NCBI GenBank assembly: GCA_016744775.1
Contig: JADGDS010000010.1
Span: 1-32,330, forward strand
Length of the DNA stretch: 32,330 bases
From: Candidatus Marithrix sp.
GTDB taxonomy: Bacteria > Pseudomonadota > Gammaproteobacteria > Beggiatoales > Beggiatoaceae
Direction of reading: 5' to 3'
Each line of letters starts with the position of its first letter. Positions within the stretch are counted from its first letter, which is position 1. Positions 8,014 to 15,189 of the stretch are shown here, piece after piece. Under the pieces are notes generated by a model that saw only the letters and a program-made list of their open reading frames with translations, was not told where the DNA came from and did not search any database. A program made the translations under genes and the position numbers.

Positions 8014-10383
8014 CTATTCTAATTCATAAAGATAAGTATAATCTTTAAGATGGAATATTTCATTATACAACTGTAATTGTTGTAAATTAGCTTCAAATAC
8101 CTGTATTGGTCCATCAATTACAATATTTGGTGGTAACACTATAGTTGATGATACATCTACAAATGGCAAGTGCATGATTCTAGTATTATAAGAATAGCTA
8201 GCATGACATTCTGCATTCGGTTCTTCTCCAGCAATCACTGCTACACTTTCAGGAATCATTTTGAAATCTCCAACACCTTCTGTCATTTCTAACTCAGCTT
8301 GTAATACAGCAATATTACCATTAGGTTCACCAGTAAGAGAATCTAACAGCGGCATATCAAGCATTGGAATAGTAATTTTCTTATCTGCAACTGAAAAACT
8401 TGCATGAGGACAGTCACTTCCAGAATCATTATCAGTAATTGTAACTACTGTGTTATTAGGAGAACCAATGGTCGCATCACCTGTAGCATTACTCAAAACC
8501 AAACTAAAGTTTTCACTACTTTCTTGATTATTATCATCAATAATATTAACAGTGATTAATTTACTAGTGCTATTGCCATCATTCCAACTTAATGTTCCCG
8601 GTGTCGCGGAATAATCATTTCCAGATGTTGCGCTACCATTGTTGATAATATAATCAACTGAGACTGAACCATCACTGCCACCAGTACGACTCACAGTTAT
8701 TGCTGTTGCACCTGTTCCTTCATTGACACTATAAGTAGCTTGAGAGAATTGCAAACTTCCTGCTGCTGCTGACTCTATAACTTGACCATTTCGCGCTTCT
8801 GTATAATTCTTTCCGTTATGTGTTGCACTGAAATTAGCTGTAGTTGAACCACTATTATTTGGTGTCCAATTAGCTGTATAAACACCATCATTATCCAATA
8901 AAGTTAATCCAGAATCACCATTGCTAAAGTTTACAGTAACAGTAGCCCCAGTTAAATTACTACTACAATTTACCAAAGAGGCAGTTAATACAACAGCTTG
9001 ACTTTTATTAACACTAAAACCTTCAAGTAGAGAAACTTGTAATTGTGTAGTACAATCCAAAGCATTATTGATATTTAAGCGTCCACCTGTAACCATTTTA
9101 CCTGATAAGCTATCCAACTTATCTACAGAACTCATCAGTTTAGCCTTAATCTCAGCATAACTATAACTTGGATTAGCAGCCCATAACAATGCCGCTGCAC
9201 CTGCAACATGCGGAGTTGCCATAGAAGTTCCACTGTAATTTGCATACTTATTGCCCGGTATAGTGCTAACTATCTCACTGCCCGGCGCTGCTAAATCTAC
9301 GCTATTTGCGCCAAAACAAGAAAATGATGATAAATTATCATCACGATTAGTTGAAGCTACAGCAATCACACTAGGCAAATCATAACTGGAAGGATAATGT
9401 GGATTTGTATCATTATCCTCACTAGAATTACCAGCCGCTGCAATAAAAAGCATTCCTGCATTTTGGCTAGCTTCAATCGCATCACGCATTGCTTGATTGG
9501 AACCACCCCCACCCCAGCTATTACTAGTCAGCTTAATATTCACATTATGTTGAGTTTTCATCATAATCGCATATTCTAAAGCTTTAATAGCATCTGAACT
9601 CCAACCAGAACCATCCTTATCTAAGAATTTTAGTCCCATCATTTTAACATTCCAGTTTACACCAGTGACACCAATGCCATTATTACCAACACCTCCAATA
9701 GTGCCAGAAACATGAGTACCATGCCCTTGATCATCCATAGGATCACCACCATCATTAATGGCATTAATACCATGCACATCATCAATATAACCGTTATTAT
9801 CATCATCAATACCATTACCAGCAATTTCATTGGGATTAACCCATATATTTGCCGCTAAATCTTCATGATTATAATCTATACCTGTATCAATAATACCCAC
9901 CACAACAGAACTATCAGTATTCTTATTCCAAGCTTCAGAAGCATCAATATCAGCATCATTAGTACCACCAGATTGACCAGTGTTGTGTAAACCCCACAAC
10001 TGACCAAATTTTGGATCATTAGGAATGCTATCTATCTGCATCATATAATCAGGTTCTGCATACTCAACAACTTGATCGTATTTATTTAAACTTTCCAGAA
10101 TTTCATCAACAGTTTTATTTTGATCAGTGATTTTGAATAAAGATATGCCACTATATTGAAAGGTTTCAACTTGCATAACCCCAACATCACTTAAAATATT
10201 TGCTAAAGCGGAAGCATTTGCGTTGCTTTTTAATTTAACCAAGATTTTTTCTTTAGAAAAATCATTAGTTTGAGTATAACTCCATAAAGGAGCCTCTGCC
10301 ACAGCCATAGTGGAAAATATAGATAGAATAAATAAAGCAAACAAGCTACTTCGCCATTGCCTTATATAAGGAACATCATTCAT
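8014..10383 (-). CDS. Secreted subtilisin-like serine protease with Calx-beta domain, long paralogue
   Basis: This 789-residue protein has an N-terminal export signal (hydrophobic LFALFILSIFSTMAVAEA after a polar start), a propeptide (about 40-115, KILVKLKS to VEYAEPDY) and a complete S8 domain (about 125-440). Catalytic residues are Asp166 (IIDTGID), His221 (HGTHVSG), Asn319 (AAAGN) and Ser387 (GTSMATPHVAG). A beta-sandwich region follows at about 445-530. Residues about 541-653 form a Calx-beta-like domain (FSQATYSVNEGTGATAITV ... VTITDND), a calcium-binding fold common in surface proteins. The last 132 residues (658-789) match the C-terminal module of the neighbouring protease: CPHA, AECHASYSYNTR, DGPIQVFEANLQQL, EIFHLKDY. 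GAGG about 10 bp before the ATG fits a ribosome-binding site. Likely a secreted or surface-anchored protease, possibly co-transcribed with its shorter paralogue. Confidence 0.93.
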   Translation of the reverse strand: MNDVPYIRQWRSSLFALFILSIFSTMAVAEAPLWSYTQTNDFSKEKILVKLKSNANASALANILSDVGVMQVETFQYSGISLFKITDQNKTVDEILESLNKYDQVVEYAEPDYMMQIDSIPNDPKFGQLWGLHNTGQSGGTNDADIDASEAWNKNTDSSVVVGIIDTGIDYNHEDLAANIWVNPNEIAGNGIDDDNNGYIDDVHGINAINDGGDPMDDQGHGTHVSGTIGGVGNNGIGVTGVNWNVKMMGLKFLDKDGSGWSSDAIKALEYAIMMKTQHNVNIKLTSNSWGGGGSNQAMRDAIEASQNAGMLFIAAAGNSSEDNDTNPHYPSSYDLPSVIAVASTNRDDNLSSFSCFGANSVDLAAPGSEIVSTIPGNKYANYSGTSMATPHVAGAAALLWAANPSYSYAEIKAKLMSSVDKLDSLSGKMVTGGRLNINNALDCTTQLQVSLLEGFSVNKSQAVVLTASLVNCSSNLTGATVTVNFSNGDSGLTLLDNDGVYTANWTPNNSGSTTANFSATHNGKNYTEARNGQVIESAAAGSLQFSQATYSVNEGTGATAITVSRTGGSDGSVSVDYIINNGSATSGNDYSATPGTLSWNDGNSTSKLITVNIIDDNNQESSENFSLVLSNATGDATIGSPNNTVVTITDNDSGSDCPHASFSVADKKITIPMLDMPLLDSLTGEPNGNIAVLQAELEMTEGVGDFKMIPESVAVIAGEEPNAECHASYSYNTRIMHLPFVDVSSTIVLPPNIVIDGPIQVFEANLQQLQLYNEIFHLKDYTYLYELE

Positions 10384-10509
10384 AATAAATAAACCTCAAT
10401 GTCATTAATGGATGTAATATAATTAAAATACTAAATTCAATTATAACACCAAACTATGAATAATGTAAATTTTTTTTAAGGATATAAACAACTTGTTCAA
10501 GCTTTGTAG

Positions 10510-10635
10510 AGTGACTAATTGATGTTACGCATAAAGGACAAAAGCCCCTAACCCCCTAAAGGGGAACTACACTATGCAATGCACTCCCCCTTTAGGGGGT
10601 TGGGGGGCTTGCCTGCGTAACATCAGTGACTAATT
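10510..10635. mobile_element. 104-bp MITE (10521-10624) with 11-bp target-site duplication
   Basis: The element begins gatgttacgca and ends tgcgtaacatc, exact 11-bp terminal inverted repeats. Inside is a second imperfect stem formed by C-rich aagcccctaaccccctaaag and G-rich ctttagggggttggggggct. Immediately outside both ends is the same 11-bp direct repeat, agtgactaatt (10510-10520 and 10625-10635), as expected for a target-site duplication. It is far too small to encode a transposase, so it is non-autonomous. A related terminal sequence (catgttacgcac) occurs at 20989-21000 next to another palindrome. Confidence 0.85.
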
Positions 10636-10852
10636 TATCTTGAATAACTTACTGGTTGCAACAGCTGCCCATATAGTTAATTCTAGTTCTGTTTCATCTA
10701 AGAGACGATAGCGTGGTTTATGTCCTGATAGCTTTAAACTTTCCTCCCATCTTTTGATTCATTTCAAGTGCTTTGGGCAATGCGAGCAGTAAAGCTTCAT
10801 CTTTGCTATTTTTATTATAATCTTGTGTTATTGAATAACGCCGTGTGAATTT
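10630..10852 (-). pseudogene. Frameshifted remnant of a small unknown protein
   Basis: On the minus strand from about 10852 one frame reads KFTRRYSITQDYNKNSKDEA then LLLALPKALEMNQKMGG. The adjacent frame then continues WEESLKLSGHKPRYRLLDET ELELTIWAAVATSK LFKIN and a stop at 10630-10632. One frameshift near 10745 joins them into about 70 residues of coherent coding sequence. I do not recognise the family, and no start codon is evident at the left end of the frame, so it is probably 5'-truncated as well. The MITE target duplication overlaps its stop codon, so the MITE landed at the very end of this remnant. Confidence 0.45.
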
Positions 10853-10885
10853 AATAAAAAATTTCAAACAATTTTAGGAAGTTCC

Positions 10886-10915
10886 AATTGTGTTATAATT
10901 TATTTCAACACAATT
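10886..10915 (+). promoter_or_regulatory. Candidate prlC promoter inside a 9-bp inverted repeat
   Basis: TATAAT at 10894-10899 is a consensus -10 hexamer about 40 bp before the prlC start. It lies between and partly within exact inverted arms aattgtgtt (10886-10894) and aacacaatt (10907-10915). A convincing -35 box is not seen. The palindrome could be an operator that occludes the promoter. Confidence 0.4.
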
Positions 10916-10938
10916 CTATACAATAAAATTATTCAATA

Positions 10939-12885
10939 ATGAATTTACCTACTTTTTCTAATATTAAACCAGAACAAATAGTACCAACAATTAAGCAACT
11001 AATTGAAGATAATAATTCTCAAATTAGCAGTTTACTTGCAGCAACTCAGTCTTATAATTGGAATAATTTAATTCAACCAATTAATGAATTAAATGATAAG
11101 CTAAATCGTGTTTGGTCTCCAATTGAACACTTACATAATGTAGCTGATAATCCAGAATTAAGAGCTGCTTACAACTCATGTTTGCCGCTGCTTTCAGCTT
11201 ATCATAGTGAATTAGGGCAAAATAAAAGTTTATTTGATGCTTATAAATCAATTGATTTGAATCAATTAGATGCTGCTCAACAAAAAGTTATTAGCAATGA
11301 ATTGCGTGATTTTCGTTTATCTGGCATCGACTTATCAGATGAAAAACAAGCGCGTTATAAACAAATTAAAGAGCAACTATCTAAACTCAGCACCAAATTT
11401 TCTGAAAACGTACTTGATGCCACCGATGCTTGGAAAAAACATATTACTGATGAAAATTTACTAGCTGGATTACCAGAATCAGTTCTAGCCTTAGCCAAAC
11501 AAAATGCCAAAGATGCTGATTTAACAGGTTGGTTATTGACACTTGACTTTCCTTGTTATCAGCCAGTAATGAATTATGCAGATAATCGTGAATTACGATA
11601 TGAAATGTATAAAGCATTTGTCACTCGTGCATCTACCGGGCAATGGGATAATAGCCACATAATGCCAAAAATTGTGACTTTACGCCAAGAATTAGCACAA
11701 TTACTAGGTTTTGCTAATTATGCCGAATACTCATTAAGCACCAAAATGGCAGAAACACCTGAACAAGTATTAGACTTTCTAAGCGACTTAGCCGAACGAG
11801 CCAAACCAATCGCTCTAAAAGAACTAGAACAATTAAAAAGCTTTGCCAAACAAGAACTAGAACCATGGGATATACCATATTATTCAGAAAAATTATGTAA
11901 ACACCTATATGACATCTCTGAAGAACAATTACGCCCCTACTTCCCTTTAAACAAAGTATTAACAGGATTATTCAAAATAGTACAAAAACTATATGGATTA
12001 ACAATTAAAGAAAATACTGACAACATTGACAGATGGCACAATGATGTACAATTTTTTGATGTTTATGGCAAAACAGGCGAATTACGTGGGCAATTTTACC
12101 TAGACACTTTTGCTCGCAAAGCCAAACGCGGTGGAGCTTGGATGGACGAATGCCTTATTCGTCACCGCACCAGTAAAGGCTTACAAACACCAGTAGCATA
12201 CCTATGCTGCAACTTCACCCCACCAGTAAATGATAAAGCCAGCTTATTAACTCATAGAGAAGTAACCACACTATTTCATGAATTTGGGCATGGCTTACAT
12301 CACATCTTAACCCAAGTAGATTATGCACCAGTGGCAGGAATAAATGGAGTAGCATGGGATGCAGTAGAATTACCAAGTCAATTCATGGAAAACTGGTGCT
12401 GGCAACAACAAGCCTTAGACTTATTTGCAGAAAGCTTACCAGCAGAATTATTAACAAAAATGTTAGCGGCAAAAAACTTTCAAGCCGGCATGTTCACCCT
12501 ACGTCAAATAGAATTTGGCTTATTTGACTTTAGCTTACACCTAGAAGGCAGAACAGATATTCAAGACTTACTAGATGAAGTACATCAACAAATAGCAGTA
12601 CTAATTCCACCAGACTTCAACCGCTTCCAACATAGCTTCTCCCATATCTTTGCAGGAGGATATGCCGCAGGTTACTATAGCTACAAATGGGCAGAAGTAT
12701 TATCAGCCGATGCCTTCTCAAAATTTGAAGAAACAGCAATTTTTGACTCCACAACCGGGCAACAATTCCTAGAAACAATTTTAGAAAAAGGCGGCTCAGA
12801 AGACGCAATGGAATTATTTAGAAGATTCCGCAAACGCGCACCGAAGATTGATGCTTTGTTGCGGCATAATGGTATGATGACTTAA
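10939..12885 (+). CDS. prlC: Oligopeptidase A, zinc metallopeptidase of family M3
   Basis: The 648-residue product closely follows the gammaproteobacterial oligopeptidase A pattern over its whole length. Family members are cytoplasmic zinc peptidases that degrade short peptides, including cleaved signal peptides. The zinc motif HEFGH is at 447-451 (His447, Glu448, His451), followed by GLHHIL. The third ligand is probably Glu477 in WDAVELPSQFMENWCWQ. Other family signatures are KLSTKFSENVLDATDAW, RGGAWMDECL, FSHIFAGGYAAGYYSYKWAE and KGGSEDAMELFRRFRKRAPK near the end. There is no export signal. The ATG is preceded by an AT-rich leader without an obvious Shine-Dalgarno sequence. A 24-bp scrap of a second, slightly different prlC tail (reading SEEPMELF) lies at about 27246-27269 after metE. 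Confidence 0.95.
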   Translation: MNLPTFSNIKPEQIVPTIKQLIEDNNSQISSLLAATQSYNWNNLIQPINELNDKLNRVWSPIEHLHNVADNPELRAAYNSCLPLLSAYHSELGQNKSLFDAYKSIDLNQLDAAQQKVISNELRDFRLSGIDLSDEKQARYKQIKEQLSKLSTKFSENVLDATDAWKKHITDENLLAGLPESVLALAKQNAKDADLTGWLLTLDFPCYQPVMNYADNRELRYEMYKAFVTRASTGQWDNSHIMPKIVTLRQELAQLLGFANYAEYSLSTKMAETPEQVLDFLSDLAERAKPIALKELEQLKSFAKQELEPWDIPYYSEKLCKHLYDISEEQLRPYFPLNKVLTGLFKIVQKLYGLTIKENTDNIDRWHNDVQFFDVYGKTGELRGQFYLDTFARKAKRGGAWMDECLIRHRTSKGLQTPVAYLCCNFTPPVNDKASLLTHREVTTLFHEFGHGLHHILTQVDYAPVAGINGVAWDAVELPSQFMENWCWQQQALDLFAESLPAELLTKMLAAKNFQAGMFTLRQIEFGLFDFSLHLEGRTDIQDLLDEVHQQIAVLIPPDFNRFQHSFSHIFAGGYAAGYYSYKWAEVLSADAFSKFEETAIFDSTTGQQFLETILEKGGSEDAMELFRRFRKRAPKIDALLRHNGMMT

Positions 12886-12911
12886 ATAAGCTATTTAATA
12901 AGATAAGTTTG

Positions 12912-13247
12912 ATGCAAAAGCAAAATATATTTAGCAATATTCCCTCCGATTTAAGCAAAGAATTGTTTAAAGACATTCTGAAAACTGATTGTTTCAAAAT
13001 GGAACGAATTATTTCCAATGAACATAGTTCACCTGAAGGATTCTGGTATGATCAGGATCAAGATGAATGGGTGATAGTTTTAAAAGGTTCTGCCGCTTTG
13101 TTATTTAAAGGAGAAAATCAGCCAATAGAATTATCAGCCGGAGATTATATTTTGATTAAAGCCCATCAGCATCATCGGGTGGAATGGACGGCAAAGGATA
13201 CAGTATGGCTTGCTATCTTGTTTCCACCAAATTTGGCGATTTACTGA
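12912..13247 (+). CDS. Small single-domain cupin protein, C-terminus altered
   Basis: The 111-residue product is a compact cupin barrel: EGFWYDQDQDEWVIVLKGSA (motif 1 region), LLFKGENQPIELSAGDYILI, then KAHQHHRVEWTAKDTVWLAI (motif 2 region with HxHH). Such proteins bind a metal through these histidines; the substrate is unknown. It follows prlC by 26 bp and is probably co-transcribed. The ATG at 12912 is preferred to the TTG one codon upstream. The last residues (PPNLAIY) are not native. From about 13234 the DNA matches the interior of the multidomain gene found at 28498-28541, so a deletion has fused the cupin end to foreign sequence and supplied a new stop. The cupin core is complete, so function may survive. 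Three damaged copies lie at 15108, 27292 and 31072. Confidence 0.85.
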   Translation: MQKQNIFSNIPSDLSKELFKDILKTDCFKMERIISNEHSSPEGFWYDQDQDEWVIVLKGSAALLFKGENQPIELSAGDYILIKAHQHHRVEWTAKDTVWLAILFPPNLAIY

Positions 13248-13306
13248 CATTGTTTTAGGGCAGTTTGCCTAAATGCAGATAGTCGCGAAAATTCGCTTTC
13301 CAAAAA
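13236..13306 (-). pseudogene. Deletion scrap of the multidomain gene seen at 28122-28736
   Basis: 13236-13278 matches 28498-28541 with few differences (for example ggcagtttgcctaaatgcag). Then gcgaaaattc (13285-13294) matches 28607-28616, and tttccaaaaa matches a point near 28643. Three short islands in the same order show that copy A once held this gene and lost it through several deletions. Confidence 0.7.
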
Positions 13307-13325
13307 ATAGTTGTTGAAGATAATA

Positions 13326-13368
13326 AAATTATATGTCGGCTTTTTTAGTTTTTTTCGACATATAATTT
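13326..13368. terminator. Hairpin downstream of Fic gene
   Basis: Exact 13-bp arms aaattatatgtcg (13326-13338) and cgacatataattt (13356-13368), followed on the minus strand by an AT-rich run. It lies 24 bp after the Fic stop and may end Fic transcription. Copy B lacks one arm, and a 40-bp deletion between direct repeats atatgtcgg (13331 and 13371) would explain that. Confidence 0.45.
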
Positions 13369-13392
13369 GAATATGTCGGTTTTATTTACTTT

Positions 13393-14463
13393 TTACAACA
13401 TAACTTTTTGCAGCAGTTCAAATAACTTAACATTAACAAAAAATTTATGTCTTCCAAGTTTTACTGGTTTTAAAATACTTGTTTTAGCAATAGCATTTAA
13501 ATGTTTGCTAGCTGTTTCTCTATGAAGTCCAAGATTATCTTCAAGCATACTAATTTTAGTATAAGGGTGCATAAATAAAATTTCTAACAAGTCTTTAGAA
13601 TAGATTTTTGGCAACTTTAGCTTTAACTGCTGTTTAGTACTATCCATTAGCTCTTTTATATCATTGATTAACTTAGTTTGTCTCAGTGCAGTTTGCTCAA
13701 TCCCCTCAAGCATATAAAGTATCCACTCTTCCCAATTTTCTTTAGTTCTCACTTCTTGAAGCAGCCTATAATAATCGTTTTTTGTTTTAATAATATAGCT
13801 ACTCAAATATAAAATAGGAAGATCAAGCAAATCATTTAAAACAAGATACAAGATATTAATAATACGACCAGTTCTACCATTACCGTCATAAAATGGGTGG
13901 ATCGATTCAAATTGATAATGAATTACTGTCATTTTTATAAGTGGATCAACTTCATCTGGTGTGTTGATATATTGCTCAATATTTTTAAGCAGTTCTCTTA
14001 TAGTTGTTTCGCTCTGCGGTGGTGTGTGTATAACTTCACCAGTAGCTTGATTTTTTAGAACTGTTCCAATTTGTTTCCTAATGCCAGCATTATTACCCTC
14101 AAGCTCAATTTGAATATCTACTATATGACGAGTTAGTAATAGCGAATGCTCTTTTACAAGCTCAAATCCTTTTAATAAGGCTCTACTATAACTTTGTACC
14201 TCTTTAGTCGCATGACTAACATTTTCAAGATCTATTGAAGATTGGTAAAGTTCATCATGAGTTGTTATAATATTTTCTATTTCAGAACTGTCTTTTGCCT
14301 CTTGTAAGATCAAAGAGTTTATCAAAATAGCTTGATTTGGGATAATCTTTGCAACACCATTAAACTTTGCTAATGCACGGTTAGCTGATATTGTTTTTTT
14401 TAAAATAGCTTTTGTTTCTATATCTATTTTTAATGGTAATGGATTGGGAATAAACTCTTTCAT
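13393..14463 (-). CDS. Fic-domain protein (class II, predicted AMPylase) with C-terminal winged helix
   Basis: The 356-residue product has the layout of chromosomal Fic proteins. The N-terminal inhibitory-helix motif (S/T)xxxE(G/N) is SSEIEN at 59-64 (Ser59, Glu63, Asn64). The Fic core carries [12 protein letters not shown] at 189-200, with catalytic His189 and the anion-binding loop intact. The C-terminal 70 residues (KISMLEDNLGLHRETASKHL) are a winged helix-turn-helix. Fic proteins usually transfer AMP to a hydroxyl on a target protein, and the N-terminal Glu restrains this. The target is not deducible here. The gene lies 36 bp downstream of the methyltransferase remnant on the same strand, with AGGGTG before its ATG. 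In copy B the restriction-modification pair precedes a Fic scrap in the same order, so Fic belongs to that cassette. All key residues are present. Confidence 0.92.
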   Translation of the reverse strand: MKEFIPNPLPLKIDIETKAILKKTISANRALAKFNGVAKIIPNQAILINSLILQEAKDSSEIENIITTHDELYQSSIDLENVSHATKEVQSYSRALLKGFELVKEHSLLLTRHIVDIQIELEGNNAGIRKQIGTVLKNQATGEVIHTPPQSETTIRELLKNIEQYINTPDEVDPLIKMTVIHYQFESIHPFYDGNGRTGRIINILYLVLNDLLDLPILYLSSYIIKTKNDYYRLLQEVRTKENWEEWILYMLEGIEQTALRQTKLINDIKELMDSTKQQLKLKLPKIYSKDLLEILFMHPYTKISMLEDNLGLHRETASKHLNAIAKTSILKPVKLGRHKFFVNVKLFELLQKVML

Positions 14464-14499
14464 ACTTTCACCCTAACTTCCCCAATAAGTAATTTTTTG

Positions 14500-15090
14500 T
14501 TAATAGTTGTACTCCCGATGCAACGCCTTATTAGGAATTTCAAATTGATTGAAATTATCAAATAGTGTTGGTTGATTTATTGAACCATGTTTTTGATAGT
14601 TTTTTATTGCCTCAGCAACAAATTTAGCAAGCTTTACCGGTACAGCATTTCCTATCATTTGTTCTAAATTGGTTTTGGTTCCATTAAACTTAAAGTCTTT
14701 TGGGAATGTTTGGATATAACTTCTTTCTATAGTAGTCAAAGGACGAATCCTAGTCAGTTCTATGCCCTTTGGATCACAGGAATTTAAGTTATATCCTTTA
14801 GATGTAAGATCGGCACGACCAAGCGTAATATCGCGTTTGCCAGCATTTGAAAAGTCTTGGCATGGAGGACCACCCATTATCAAGTTTGGTGAAAATTGAA
14901 TTATTTTCTTTATAACCTCATCTTCATTACTTAAATCTTGTTGAATAACAGGATGAGAAAAATTTTCTTTATATACATCTAATGCTGGCTGCCAATTATC
15001 AATTGCGGCTACCACATCAAAATTTGCCTGTTCAAATCCTAATGACAAACCACCACAACCTGAAAAAATATCAACACATATCATATTCAT
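14500..15090 (-). pseudogene. C5-cytosine methyltransferase, internally deleted (copy A)
   Basis: The open frame of 196 codons matches the intact methyltransferase at 29025-30005 except for two lesions. First, about 133 codons (residues 95-227 of the intact protein) are missing between GRADLT and KGYNLNSCDPKG. This removes motif VI (ENV), motif VIII (QARTR) and the target-recognition domain. Second, the 5' end reads MNMICVDIF rather than MRCVDLF, because the whole endonuclease gene was deleted so that its start codon and leader now open the methyltransferase frame. Motif I (FSGCGGLSLG), the PCQ loop and motifs IX-X (RPLTTIE, QMIGNAVPVKLA) remain. Both events preserved the frame, but without ENV and the recognition domain methylation is not expected. 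It could still be translated as a DNA-binding or inert stub. Confidence 0.9.
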
Positions 15091-15107
15091 AATACTACTT
15101 ATTTCTT

Positions 15108-15170
15108 AAAAGGTTCTGCCGCTTTGTTATTTAAAGGAGAAAGTCAGCCCATCAGCATCATCGTAACCGA
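15108..15170 (+). pseudogene. Cupin gene fragment between methyltransferase remnant and parC
   Basis: 15108-15142 is identical to 13082-13116 of the cupin gene (encoding KGSAALLFKGE). It is followed by sequence resembling the cupin 3' part with a deletion (agcccatcagcatcatcg) and then gaccgacgctgaag-like sequence as at 27526. It abuts the parC stop region. Same orientation as the cupin gene upstream, so the cassette sits between direct repeats. Confidence 0.7.
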
Positions 15171-15189
15171 CGCTGAAGAATATCTGGTT

